From positions 372,001 through 436,000 of the forward strand of contig JAHCVI010000004.1 in the NCBI GenBank assembly GCA_019096155.1: 64,000 nt of DNA. The letters run 5' to 3'. The translations under genes were made by a program, and so were the position numbers. The stretch is from Staphylotrichum longicolle. Taxonomy: Eukaryota > Ascomycota > Sordariomycetes > Sordariales > Chaetomiaceae. This document shows, piece after piece, positions 1 to 11,026 of this stretch. The notes under the pieces are model-generated. The model searched no databases, was not told the DNA's origin, and saw only the letters and a program-made list of their open reading frames with translations. Every line of letters begins with the position of its first letter. Position 1 is the first letter of the stretch.

Positions 1-752
1 CAAATACCATTGTCTGGCAATTGTTCGCAGATCAACCACAGCAGGAAGCCCAATTGTGTGGCCCGTACCTGGTGGACAGAACAGAGTCCTGCAACGCCCT
101 GGGCTGGTCCTTTCCAGAAAAAACATTGGGTTGCGATTGTGCATCTAGTCCCTGCATTCAGGGGAAAGCCACCAACCACACAAGGGTTTGGCTCTTCAAC
201 GTCAACGCAGAGCTGGGGCCTCAGAAGCTGAACAATGTCTCACAAAAGTTCCATCATGAAAAGCATTTGGTGGTGAAGGGGTTGAATGAAGTGGCTTCTG
301 CAGAGGAAGATGATTAACGGAAGGCTCTGAATCAACAACGAACGGAATGCCAATTCCAAGCATTGCGGTGACATGGGATCGGCCTTGTCGTGCACTCAAT
401 TGGCAGGTGGCGGCCGGGGAAGGATCCGTTACCCCTGGCCCGGACGCCTTTGCGCACGAATAACGTTGAACTCTGACCGGTGAACCAGGTGCGCAATTTC
501 CCCTGAGCCAAACCCAGCAATTGGCCATCATGCTCTGTCTCGGCGCCAGCTCTGAACGGCCACACACCCGGGACCCTAGGAGCCGGGGTTCCAATTGCTC
601 GGGCCGAGTGGCTTCGAATAAGGTTCTTGATCCTCACATAATTAAGGGTCTTCCCGCTGCTCCCGTGCTGCCACCAGCACCGGTTGCTGGACCATGCATT
701 CTCAACAGTGTCAACTGAACAGCACGCAGAGAGCAAGCCAGACCCTCTCGCC
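1..752. other. Left-edge region without a supported gene
   Basis: Several short overlapping open frames occur on both strands, but none starts at a convincing ATG, has good splice signals or resembles a family I know. A forward frame running in from the window edge to about 317 (it contains Cys-Gly-Pro and Cys-Asn-Ala) could be the tail of a gene that begins outside the window; I cannot support that further. The 3' part is the upstream region of the rhodopsin-domain gene. Confidence 0.4.
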
Positions 753-2250
753 ATGTTGTCCTCTCGAGGACCTGCCGATCCTCCGGTCGTCGTTGAGGAC
801 AGGTCCGACACGATCATCGCCTGTGTGGTTGTGCTGGGCTTCCTCGCTGCGGTGACCGTTTGCTTGCGCTTCTATGTCCGAGCCAAGCTGCTCCGATCCG
901 TCAAAGTCGAGGACTGGCTTATCCTGGTTGCCTTGGTAAGAAGCTTCTCCCAGGGTCGTCCTCTCGAAGAACGAATCAAGAGCTCACTATCTCGCCTTTA
1001 GGTGTTTTCTATTATCTATGGAGGCTTTGTCATCAAGCGTAAGCCCACAGATTGCGTTTCGGCCCTCCTTCTGATGCTGACGACCGTCTAGAAGCCCGTA
1101 CTGGCCTTGGGCGCCCTGCAATCACGGTATCGGCTTTTGAGATGATGGAATTCCGCAAGGTCAGTGAGCTGGGTCCATTTAATCAAGGGAGAACTTTCGG
1201 TCGTGCTGACAGGACAATATAAACGCAACAGTACAGCTGGTTCGGGACCTTGTTCTACAACCTCAGCCTCTGCTGCACCAAGTTGTCCATTCTCCTCCTG
1301 TATCTCCGTGTCCTGACGCATGACTACATCCGCAAGGTGACGTGGGTCGCCATCGGCATCGTCGGCATCTACAACGCCTGGGCAATGGGCATGTACCTGA
1401 GCATGTGTGTCCCTCTCGAGAGGATGTGGCACCCTGAGACGGATGGGTACTGCCATCCGTGGTCGGTCTGGTGGGCATTGACCTATCTACACATCAGCAC
1501 AGACTTCTTGATCTTCATCATTCCGATCCCCGTCGTCGTGACCATGACGATTCCCAAGCGGCAGAAGGCAGGCCTGTTGATTGTTTTCACCATGGGCTTG
1601 TTGTAAGTTTGCGATGCCCCAGGGTTCATCTCTCGTGAGATAGCTGACAACACGCGCAGCGTCTGTCTCATCTCGGTTTTGGCGCCGTCCTTCTCAACAC
1701 GTCGCTCTACTTGCCCGACCCGACATGGGAACTGGTCGCCATCGCAAAATGGTCGGTTGCCGAGACCAACACGGCCGTTGTTTGCGGATGCCTGCCGACG
1801 CTGAGACCTCCTGACCAAGGTCTTCGGCCCCTTGGCCGACCGCGTCTTCCCGCAGCAGCACCAGTCGCTGGAGGGGAGCACTAGTGAGAGCCAAGAACAG
1901 TTGGCTCCATGCCCATGAACGTGTTTAGGTTCGGGCGACGATCGAACGGCCAGACCGGAACCCTGCCGCCTCAGTCGGAAATCCGTGGAACTGCGATAAT
2001 TGGGAGGAACATCTCTGTCACCGATATTGAAGCCGGCGGTGCGAGTACCATCGCAAGGATGTGGACTCGGACGCAGAGCTCATCTCAAGAGTCGACTCGA
2101 TGGTCGAATTCAGCGGGGGATGAGAGCACCACCGAAGGTGTTGAGCAGGGGTTGATGAAGAAGAAGCTGGGGTGTCTTGGCTCTCTCATTGTTTGTTGCA
2201 AATGGGACACCCGCTTTTCCATCTTGACCATTTCCTGCAGCTTTCTGTGA
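753..2250 (+). pseudogene. Rhodopsin-domain (PTH11/SAT4-like) membrane protein, frame-disrupted
   Basis: Fungal integral membrane protein of the rhodopsin-domain family related to PTH11-type receptors; the ligand is unknown. Exons read well at first: 753-935 (first TM helix, start MLSSRGPADPP), 1002-1038, 1092-1159 (ends EMMEFRK) and 1232-1602 (YSWFGTLFYNLSLCCTKLS, then several hydrophobic helices). After the next intron (acceptor at 1659) the family sequence continues but changes frame three times: near 1677-1681 (VCLISVL, then GAVLLNTSLY), at about 1810 (PTLRP, then LLTKVFGP) and near 1900-1909 before a polar C-terminal tail. No spliced model joins these without indels. It is either a decaying gene or an intact gene with base-calling errors, as seen in several neighbours. 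The exons before 1602 look fully intact. Confidence 0.6.
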
Positions 2251-2702
2251 ACAAGAAAACACCATTTGCGCCACGAACTGACAGCACACCCAGAAAATCC
2301 AGGGTCACAACGAATTGCACCCGCCCAAGCGAGCGGGTGACAGGGACGCGACGGACATCCCGGCCCCCGTAAGCTGCAGCTTAGCCATGGCGGAGTCCGA
2401 ACCGGCTAGCGTTGCAACCATCGAACCACGGCCCTAGCCCGCGACCAACCAGGAGGTATACCAAAGTGACCGGGACGGCAGCCGTGCAGCCCTGCCCGCG
2501 GCAACCACCCCGGCCCCCAACCTCCTCCCGGTGCTACCCCGCTGTGCCCCGCTGACCCGGGGCCGTCGAGCGGAGAACGACGCCCGGCAGAGGGGCAGAC
2601 ATGGGCTTACTGGGTCTTGAGGAAGAAGGTGAAATAGTCCCCTGATGCGCCGACGGGAGGCTCTTCCTTCACATCATCTGTGCAAAGTCTACCCAGCGCA
2701 CA
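2251..2702. other. Intergenic region upstream of the GMC oxidoreductase
   Basis: GC-rich, with C runs around 2460-2560. No coding frame, tRNA or clear repeat is visible. It probably carries the promoter and 5' UTR of the downstream GMC gene. Confidence 0.4.
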
Positions 2703-4802
2703 ATGGGCCCTCTTGGCGCCTTCATCTCGCTCGCCGCTCTGGCGAGCGCAGCAAGCGTGCCCCATTCCAATGTCAAGCGCCAGGTCTCGCAGCTCCGTGA
2801 CAAGTATGACTTTGTCATTGTCGGCGGCGGCACCAGCGGGCTTACCGTGGCCGACCGCATCACCGCGGCGCTGCCCTCAAGTAGGTCACGTCTGGTCTAT
2901 TCCTCCCGCATCAGTTTGGGCTGACGGTCCCCAGAAAGCGTGCTTGTCATCGAGTATGGCGATGTCCAGTTTGCCCCAGGCGTCTTTGACCCGCCCACGA
3001 ACTGGATCACACCAGCGGAGAATTCCCCTCCGACCTGGTCTTTCGTGTCCCTGCCCAACCCGGACATGGGGAATCTGACGGCCTTTGTGCAGGCTGGGCA
3101 GGTTGTTGGTGGGAGCAGTGCGGTAAACGGCATGTTCTTTGACCGCGGGTCCCGCTTCGACTACGACTCGTGGGCTGAAGTTGGTGGGAAGGAGTTTGCA
3201 AAGAGCAAGATCCAGTGGGATTGGCGTGGCATCTTTCCCTACTTTAAGAAGGTGAGAACCAAACATGAGTGGCCGACATCCTGTTCCCTGCGAGTGTTAA
3301 CACGGCCATAGAGCGTGACGTTCACCAAGCCGTCACCGGCGATCGCCCAACGGTACGGCTACACCTGGGACCTGTCAGCGTACGGCGGCAGTACCCCGAT
3401 CTACTCCACCTTTGCGTCCTTCCAGTGGGCAGATCACCCTGTCCTGTGGCAGGCCTGGAAGGAGATTGGCATCAGCCCCGCCAAGGAGTGCGCGGGCGGC
3501 GACAAGGAGGGTATCTGCTGGGTCCCCGCCTCGCAGCACCCCATCACGGGCAAACGGTCGCACGCCGGGCTCGGCCACTACGCGGACGTGCTTCCCCGGG
3601 CGAACTACGACCTCCTCGTCAAACACCAGGTTGTCCGGGTTGTGTACCGCAAGGGACCCAAGTCCGGTCCGCCGCTCGTCGAGGCCCGGTCTCTCGTCGA
3701 CGGCCACCTGTTCAACGTCACAGTCAAGGGCGAAGTCATCATCTCGGCCGGCGCGCTACACACCCCGACCGTGCTGCAGCGGAGCGGCATCGGCCCAGCG
3801 TCATTCCTCAACAGCGCAGGCATCCCTGTCGTGCTCGACCTCCCCGGCGTCGGTTCAAACCTGCAGGACCACTCCGGTCCGCCCGTCACCTGGAACTACT
3901 CCAAGCCCTACGACTTCTTCCCCGTACCCTCTACTATGGTCAGCAACGCCACCTTCAAGGCCGAGGCCATCGCCGCGTTCTCCCAAACCCCTGCGGCCGG
4001 CCCCTACACCCTCGCCGGCGGCAACAGCGCAATCTACGTCTCCCTCCCACACGTCACGTCCTCCTACCGGACCATCGTCGACAAGATCCGGCGCATGGCC
4101 CACGACGGCTCCGCGACGTCCTACCTCCCGCCCGACGTCCGCGCCAACCCCGCCATCGCGGCCGGCTACAAAGACCAGCTCCTCGCCCTGGCCAACCTCC
4201 TCGCCAACCCGTCCTCTCCAAGCCTGGAAACACCCTGGGCGACCTCGGAAGCCCCCGGCACGGCCTGGTCCTTCCTGCTCCACCCGCTCAGCCGCGGCAC
4301 CGTCCGGCTCGACCTGGCCGACCCGCTCGCGCAGCCCATCCTCGACTACCGCGCCGGGTCCAACCCCGTCGACATGGACATCCACCGGGCGCAGGTGCGC
4401 TACCTGCGCCGGCTGCTCGACACGCCGACCATGCGGCAGCGCGGCGCGACCGAGATCGGGCCGGGGGCGGCCGTGGCGGCCGACGACGCCGCGCTCGCGG
4501 CGTACGTGAAGCAGCAGAGCTTCCTGTCGTTTATGCACCCGTGCTGCACGGCGGCGATGATGCCTCGGGCCAAGGGGGGCGTGGTGGGGCCGGACCTGAG
4601 GGTGCATGGCGCCGAGGGGCTGAGGGTGGTGGACATGAGCGTCATGCCGCTGGTGCCGGCGACGCATCTGAGTGCGACGGCATATGCGGTCGGGGAAAAG
4701 GTGAGTTCTATTCGCGTTACAGGAGAGGGGGAGTGTGCTTGTGCTAACGAGAGGGTATCGTAGGCGGCGGATATTATCATCCAGGATTGGAAGAAACGGT
4801 AA
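2703..4802 (+). CDS. Secreted GMC-family FAD oxidoreductase
   Basis: Flavoprotein of the glucose-methanol-choline family, which oxidises an alcohol or sugar hydroxyl; the exact substrate cannot be read from sequence. Exons 2703-2880, 2935-3251, 3312-4700 and 4764-4802 give about 640 residues, normal for the family. The N-terminus is a hydrophobic signal peptide (residues 1-18), followed by the FAD dinucleotide-binding motif DFVIVGGGTSG near residue 36. GMC signature stretches follow: GQVVGGSSAVNGM, and SAGALHTPTVLQRSGIGP. The C-terminal catalytic region has FMHPCCTAAM, with the active-site His, and PATHLSATAYAVGEKAAD with the second conserved His position. The last intron has a textbook branch site (gctaac at 4743). 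AA3_2-type aryl-alcohol or glucose dehydrogenases are the nearest match I can suggest. The frame is fully intact. Confidence 0.9.
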
Positions 4803-5371
4803 GGGTCGACAATGGCATGCCTGGACTTAGCGGGGCAGGCGATTCTTGAAGGCTAAGGAAGGACAAGGCCAACCATATCATGCATTCACAATGCTTTCAT
4901 GATGGCTTGGAGGTCAAAGGAGAATGGGGAAATTCGAAACGGCTGGATTCAACAAGCGTAGAGCGGAGGGCGTACAGCTCGCGACTGGAGAATGGAGAAA
5001 AACGAAATAGAGAAGGTCGTTGTTCCCATGATCGGCCCTTCATCCCGTGTGTGGTTCTGCAGGATTGGGTTGAATGTCGATCCAAGTCGGGTGTGCCATC
5101 TGAAAGGAGCTGGCAGTGAAGTGAGTTGCTTGTTCGCTTCAGAGCTGCAGCTGGCAGCTGGCGCCACTTGTGGCTGTTTGGAAGCTGCCCCGCGCTCAGA
5201 CGACCTGCCAAGACAATGTGCAGCGCGTTCGCCTGTTCAGTGCGATGCAAACCTCCCCCACTTCCGCTAAACTGGCCTCAAACACGCTTTGTTGACTATC
5301 TTCTTTGCACGACATATATAACGACCTAGCATTTTCTATCTTTATCTTGACTGCCAAGCATCTCCGCAGAC
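4803..5371. other. Intergenic region with a TATA-like box before the RGG protein
   Basis: No coding frame is supported. A TATATA sequence at 5315-5320 lies about 52 bases upstream of the ATG at 5372 and is a plausible core promoter element. Confidence 0.45.
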
Positions 5372-6748
5372 ATGGACAACGACCAGTTTGGCGGGCGCAC
5401 TGACGACGACCTGTTCTCGGATGACATCGAGCCCGTCGACGAGTACGCCAGTTTGTCCACCACAGCACCCGCGCCGAGTAGCCATGTCCCAGAACCGGCG
5501 CAGCCACCGGCACCAGAACCATCACCGCCGCCTGCTGCCCAAGCACCGCCGCCTAGCGCACCGCGACATGTTCCCAGATCCCTAGCCCAGTCACGGCACA
5601 ACCCCAACCCACGGCCAGACACCAAACCGCCCCGCCCTTCCAACACCAACAACAACAACACCAAAGCTCCCAAGTCCGCCCCCAGCACCGCCAGCGCGAG
5701 CGCCAGCGCCAGCGACACGACCTCCGCCCAAGAACCCGCCGCCACAACCGACCTAACCTCGAGCGACACCGCCACCTCCTCCCCAAAACCTCCCCCAACC
5801 GCCCCGCGCGAGCCCTCCTCCGCCTCCCGCAATAACAGCAACAACAACACCACCACCACCGGCACCCCCGCCACTGGCCCCGCCGCCCCGACCGGAAACA
5901 CCGCCTCCGCCGTCTCCGCGGCCCGCCTCAACTCGGGCGCCAACCCGCGCCAGAAGCTCACCGACTCGGAGCTCGCCGCGCGCATGGAGAAGATGCGGCT
6001 GCTCGCGGCCGAGAAGACGCGGCGCTTCGAGGCGCAGCAGCGCGACGAGAGCGAGCACGCCGTCGCCTACGCCAAGGGCATGGAGGAGGCGCGCAAGCGC
6101 CGCGCCGAGGAGGCCGCGCGCCGCAAGGTCGCCGAGGAGGAGCGCCGCAAGCTCGAGGACGAGAGGGCCAAGAACCGCGAGAGGAAGCTCAAGGCGATGG
6201 GGATGAAGGAGGGCGGGTGGGATGCCGGGAAGGAGGAGCAGGAGGAGGGTGTGGGGAGGGGTGGGTTCAAGGGGGCGTATGGGGGTGAGGGGCGCGAGGT
6301 CGGGTGGTGGTGGTGGTGGTGGGGGGTTGGGGGGCAGTCGGTTTTCGTCGGGTGCGCAGCAGCCGGTGGATGAGGCGGGGGAGTATGATGGGTTCGGGTT
6401 GCGGGGGAGGGGCGGCGGTGGGTTTAGGGGACGGGGCGGGAGAGGGGTAGAGGGGGCCGCGGGGGTGGGAGGGAGCTGTTTGATACGGGCGAGGAGTACG
6501 GCGCGGGTCGCCGGGATGGGGGTCGGCAAGGCGGGCAGCCTGCGGCGGGAGCGCCGCCGCCGCAGAAGAAGGCCGACCTCAAAAAGGAAGATTTTCCTGC
6601 CCTGCCGTCATCGGGTGCGGCACCCAAGAAGATTGACACGTCGTGGGTGCCGAAGCCGGGCGCGGTTGACCTGCCGATGTCGCCGCCGGTGGGGAAGTGG
6701 GATGAGGAGGTGGCCGCCACCATGGAGGCCAATGAGGCCAAATCATGA
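5372..6748 (+). CDS. Low-complexity RGG-box, coiled-coil protein, probably RNA-associated
   Basis: I recognise no named ortholog. The N-terminus (MDNDQFGGRTDDDLFSDD) is acidic. Next comes a long Pro/Ser/Thr/Asn low-complexity stretch (residues ~30-190), then a highly charged helical or coiled-coil segment (from LTDSELAARMEKMRLL to about KLKAMGMKEGG), a Gly/Arg-rich RGG-like part, and a C-terminus with LKKEDFPALPSSG and WVPKPGAVDLP. RGG boxes and such KEDFPAL-like motifs suggest RNA or ribonucleoprotein binding; this is inference. The frame is interrupted in the G-rich part. The start frame meets a stop at 6371, a +1 frame carries the RGG text at about 6340-6440, and the original frame resumes by about 6453 to the stop at 6746-6748. 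Either an intron at 6285-6452 (GTGAGG...AG, 168 bases, about 402 residues) or two compensating indels in G runs explains it. Confidence 0.6.
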
Positions 6749-7151
6749 GGAGGATTGGATTGCACACTTGAATGGATCGGGTAATGGATTCGAATTGGTG
6801 GGACGCTCGGAAGGACGAATGAGCATGAAGAAGCACGGTGTGAGCGAAAACGGCAGGGCAAGAAGCAAGAGGCTAGTTTTGGGACACTGCACTTTTGAAT
6901 ATACCGCAGGATCTTGAGGGGTTTTGGACATGTTGTCAAGGGTTGTTATTATCCAACCTTCCAATAGGGAAGAGTCAGTCGTCTGTATCCCACCCGACTG
7001 CAGGCCTTCGTTGGGCCACAGGCGCGAAAGTCGGCCGCTTTTTTCTCCCACCCATTGAATCGTATCCGAACCGTGATATCTTGCCGTTGATTTCCCCTAT
7101 CACGCAACGCCAGAACGCCCGTCAATGCAAGAAATAAAATGCTCTCCAAAC
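6749..7151. other. Convergent intergenic region (3' flanks)
   Basis: Lies between the ends of the RGG protein gene (+) and LUC7 (-). No coding sequence is supported; it presumably holds both 3' UTRs and polyadenylation signals. Confidence 0.4.
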
Positions 7152-8089
7152 TCACCACCCCCTCCTCGGGCCCCGTGGACGATATCCGCCACCGCTCCTC
7201 GGCCCCCGCGGCCCCCTGCCCCAACCTCCATCCCCATAGCCTCCTCCCGGCCCCGTCGGCACGCCACCCATATCCTCATCCCCACCACCCATCGGCATCG
7301 GCGCCCGCTGCCTGCCCCTCATCTCCTTGGGGAACGCGTCGTAGGCCTTGCGCATCTGCGCGAAGCCCAAGTGCATCTTGCCAAAGAAGTGATCGGCCAA
7401 CCGCCGGTCGTTGTCCAGCCTGCTCAGGTAGGCGCCGCAGACGTCGCACACCTGCAGCTTCTGGTGGCCCGACGGGCCGGACGTCTCGGACAGCGCCTTG
7501 AGCTCCTTCTCGCGCTCGGCCTTGGCGGCCTGGGCGTGGCGCACCTTGTAGTACTCGTCGTAGGCGCGGGCAACCTCACCGCTCTCGGCGAGGATCTCGA
7601 CTTCGAGCAGGCCGTTGGCGACGGTCGAGCCCAGGTCCGAGATGGCCTTGAGCAGGGCGTTGGTCTGGCGCACCTCGTCGGGCGTCTTCTCGAGGCGGCG
7701 CTGCAGCGTGTCGATATTGCGGTTGCACGACTCGATGCGGTTCTGCAGGTCGCGCAGGTAGTCGTGCTCGAAGCCGTAGCGCGCCTTCTCGGCCTCGGTA
7801 GCGCCTCGTACTCGGCCTTGAGCGCCGCCCGAGTGCACGCGCGGGCACGCGCCCAGGTCGGCTTTGGTGTTGGTGAAGAGGTCGTGCGGGCAGGTGCCGA
7901 CGAGGTAGGAGCGGCAGACTTTGGGGTCGGTGAGCGGGAGCTGGGCGCTGCGCGAGGCCATGCCGCCGCCCATGAGCTGCTCTGTTGGGGAGGGGGATGG
8001 GTTAGCAATGGTCACGTTGGGGGAAGAGGGAGGATGGGAGAAAGATGCGTGGTGGACGTACCTAGCAGCTTCCTTTGCTCGGCAGCCAT
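7152..8089 (-). CDS. luc7: LUC7-family U1 snRNP splicing factor
   Basis: Component of the U1 small nuclear ribonucleoprotein that helps choose 5' splice sites. The CDS has two exons, 8089-8062 (MAAEQRKLL) and 7981-7152; the splice joins the family hallmark LLEQLMG. The first CCCH-type zinc-finger region follows (VCRSYLVGTCPHDLF, then CPRVHS), next a long coiled-coil helix (NRIESCNRNIDTLQRRLEKTPDEVRQTNALL), then the second finger (VCDVCGAYLSRLDNDRRLADHFFGKMHLGF). The protein ends in a Gly/Arg-rich tail (RGPRSGGGYRPRGPRRGW), about 285 residues in all. Between about 7799 and 7833 the open frame reads GGAQGRVRGAT, while the expected family text ALKAEYEALP lies in the next frame. One extra base and one missing base 30-odd bases apart restore it, which points to compensating indels. 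Confidence 0.9.
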
Positions 8090-9725
8090 GTTGGTAAATG
8101 TGGTGTGCTATGTCAGAGGTGCTGTTTGGTAATGCGCGAGTCGTGGTGTTGAATCTTGGGGCTGGCCGACAAGGTGCTTGCAGATTGGAAATTTAGACGT
8201 TGACGAGGGAAAGCCATCAGCCGCGCTGCAAGGCTGGCCTCGGAGAAGTGGGGCTTTTGGCTCCAAGAAACTGCCGACCCACCAATCAACTTATAGTTTG
8301 CCACTATCCTCCTCAACTCAACTTCCTGATGCGCAATGTCTGAACAAACTCTCTTTTGTTTGAAGTTGTCGATAGCTTCTGTGATGGTTTTGACAAAACA
8401 AAGCAGCTGGTTAATTTCTGATATCCTGGAAAAATCACGCTGATTGAATTTACGGGGATGAGTTTTAGGTCTCAATCTTCGCATTATCACATCCAGTGAC
8501 TCCAGTCAGCGATGTTCAGTTACTGTGTTTATGTTAGGTTTTATGTCATAAGTTAAGTTTTCAGATCATGGGATTATTTTGGGGCTTCTATCTCTGAGCT
8601 CACTTGCAGCCTTTTTTCAGATCGCCGTTCTTGCAACTCAACAGTCTTTCAAGGTATCAACCAAGCATCGATTCAAAATCCCACCTAAATCCTCAGTTCC
8701 GTCCTTATTGCAAAACAAACTTCTTGGCTAGCTCGGACAGCACCACCATCCAGACGACAAGAGTGCCCACAATTATCAGGGCGGCGAGGCAGGTTCCGCC
8801 GGCGTCCATCTCCAGCTGCCATCCCGACCTCGGCGAACCACGACCAAAACTCCAGCGCGATGCCTCCAGCTCCCGTGCGGTCCTCCCCCTAGCCGGTTCT
8901 CTCGCCGCAGAGGTCGTCGGGCCAGAAGATCCTGACTCGATAGCGGACGTTAATTGTTGCAGATAAGACCAACACACAGCAGTGATGACTGACTTGTGAA
9001 GCTCTTGTTAAGGGAAGGCGAGGCTGACCGAAACGCGGCAGCGGCAAAGTCTTGCATCACAGGGCGCTGGCCGGAGGGGAGGCAGACAGGCTGTGGTGCC
9101 GAAAACGGGCAGGGGAGCGGCGGAGTTGCGCTGGCTGCTGACGGGACGGAAAGGCTCGGTGGCGTTTGGTCCGGCGGCAACTGGTTTGGGGTTCGTGGAC
9201 CCAGAAAGAGCAGTTGAAACCTGCGCAGGCCAAATGCGGGTAGGCAGGTGCAGTTCTTGATACATGTGAATTTGAGGCACGGAACTTACAACGCCATTTG
9301 CTGATGTGGGAAGATGAACAACCAGGGGACGACATGGGTCGTCAGGATAAGACAATGGTTGATTTTAGAGCCTGCGACTCCTCAGTTAAGTTTGCAAAAG
9401 GCCCAGGCTCCGATCTTTACCACGGTCGCCTTTTTGCAGCAGGTGAGCACAAGAAGAACTTTTTGAAGTGCAAACCTGGAATGGGCATACAGATTTCATC
9501 CCGTCTCAAAACAATAGGTAGGTACGTCAGCCTTCAATCAGGGTCCACTAGTGCCATACTGACGAACACTCCCCTGATGAGATGGGCACGAAAGATAGGG
9601 CAACCTTTCCCACCCGTCATTTTGATCCTCGGTATTTCCCACTTTCTACCCTGACCTTCTCTGTTGTTCCTTTCCACTTCCTCCCGGCTTCGCGTCGGAT
9701 TCGCCCAGCAAACAGTCCATCAACG
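8090..9725. other. Long region without a firm gene model
   Basis: On the minus strand there are fragments with splice-like signals: a GTAAGT donor at 9289 with a GCAG acceptor at 9221, and a GTCAGT donor at 8993 with an acceptor at 8932. No in-frame ATG starts the chain and one frame change near 9095 would be needed. AT-rich sequence around 8380-8600 has no coding potential. The end of this region holds the promoter of the gene starting at 9726. Confidence 0.4.
8705..8931 (-). CDS. Possible last exon of a small tail-anchored membrane protein
   Basis: The minus-strand frame ends at 8705 and carries a polar Ser/Arg-rich stretch, then a clear hydrophobic segment (CLAALIIVGTLVVWMVVLSEL) followed by Ala-Lys-Lys-Phe near the end. 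That is the shape of a C-terminal membrane anchor. A possible upstream exon (9220-8994) is joined by good splice signals but its frame changes once, and I see no ATG for the first exon. I do not recognise a family, and the whole model may be false. Confidence 0.25.
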
Positions 9726-10490
9726 ATGACAAACCAGGACCTACCTGATGCTGGCAGTCACAAGAGCGACCAGGAGAAGAGTCGACACCACGAAACAACC
9801 GAGAGCGACGCCCCTCCTGCTCACGAAAGCCATGGCCCGGGCATCACCTCGACATCGGCGGCACCAGAGAGCACCAGTCCCCCTAAAGACGGCGAAAAAG
9901 ACCAGGCGGGAAAACTGACCTCCACCTTCACGGAGTTCGGTAACGGCCAGGGGCTGGGTGGCATGGTGCTATCAATGGTGCCCAACCCTGGAGTCCCAGA
10001 TTACCAACTAGGTCCGTGGGCAGCCCTCATCCAGGTAAAATGCCGCGACATCGCCCGTTTGATGCGCGAGGGGTTCAACTGGTCGGCCGAGAACGTCCGG
10101 CCTGAGGAGGGCTGCATGTTCCACGCGACGGACGCAAAATGGTCGGCCCTGGGGTTTCGGTACGCACGCAGGTGGATCATCGTCGACAAACCCGACGACT
10201 GCCAGGACCGGCAGTGGGTAGCGCGGCTCGATGTGCTCACCCCTTATTTTGAGATCCTCCGGGGATTCTGCTTGGAGAAGTTGTCGAGACAAAACGTGTG
10301 GGCTGCAAGAGCCTGGAATGCATTGCAGGAGGCGGTGTACCAGTATGAGTTTTGCGAGCCTGGTAAGAATTATAATTGTATTTAAGGGGACAAACCCCTT
10401 CGGGGCTGGTGGCCGTGGCCGAAGGAGGCTGAAGCTGCTGTGGGAAATCCGGCTTCTGGCGGGAAATCTCGGGACGACGTCAGATGTTGA
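9726..10490 (+). CDS. Orphan hypothetical protein
   Basis: I do not recognise this protein. It starts at ATG 9726 (MTNQDLPDAGSHKSDQEK) with about 80 polar, probably disordered residues. A more ordered domain of about 130 residues follows: from LGPWAALIQVKCRDIARLMREGFNW, through CMFHATDAKWSALGFRYARRW, to VYQYEFCEPG, rich in Trp and Tyr. No signal peptide or membrane segment is seen. Two ends are possible. Reading through gives a stop at 10383-10385 (219 residues). Splicing from the GTAAGA donor at 10363 to the AG at 10434 gives a tail ending SRDDVRC and a stop at 10488 (230 residues). The strong donor makes the spliced form my preference. Confidence 0.5.
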
Positions 10491-11026
10491 TGCTCGGCTT
10501 TGGTTAGATACCAAGACAGCCTCAAAGACATACGACTTCAAAGACGGAAAAATACTTGATGATGTGAAAATCGAATCAGCTTGAAGATAGATGAGTTGCA
10601 GGACTAGCAACTCTTTGGATTTGCGGTTGGACAATGGACAATCGATAAATGACATATTAAATGCCGACAAAGGGAGACCATTGAGCCAAAGTTAATGAAA
10701 CTGATAGTGGAAATTGCAGCATGTCGAATCCATACCTAGGAACGACTCGAAGACATGAGCATCCAGCCCTGGGTCCCTGGTGCAGAGTCATAAGGGAGGT
10801 GATCAAGCTCCTTCCTCACATTGCCAAATTCGATGGTCGTTGGCCCCTCTCGACCCCTGTCGTTGTGGGGCGCCACCCGCACACCCCTGCACCCTCGGCG
10901 GCCCGCTGTCATCTTTCGAGACTGGCGTCCCGCGACTGCCAAGACGTCGACTCGGGCCTCTGACCTTCAACTCTCCCTGCTCTCGCGGTTGCATGCGCCA
11001 ATGGCCAGACCGCGGTGAGAAGAAAG
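10491..11026. other. Intergenic region upstream of GPI16
   Basis: No supported coding frame. Short open frames on both strands overlap each other and lack starts or family features. Probably 3' flank of the orphan gene and promoter of GPI16. Confidence 0.4.

Noticed and set aside
3269..4747. Long forward frame of 492 codons overlapping the GMC gene
   Set aside because: Very Arg/Pro/His-rich text without motifs; it shadows the GMC exon in another frame because of GC-rich third positions.
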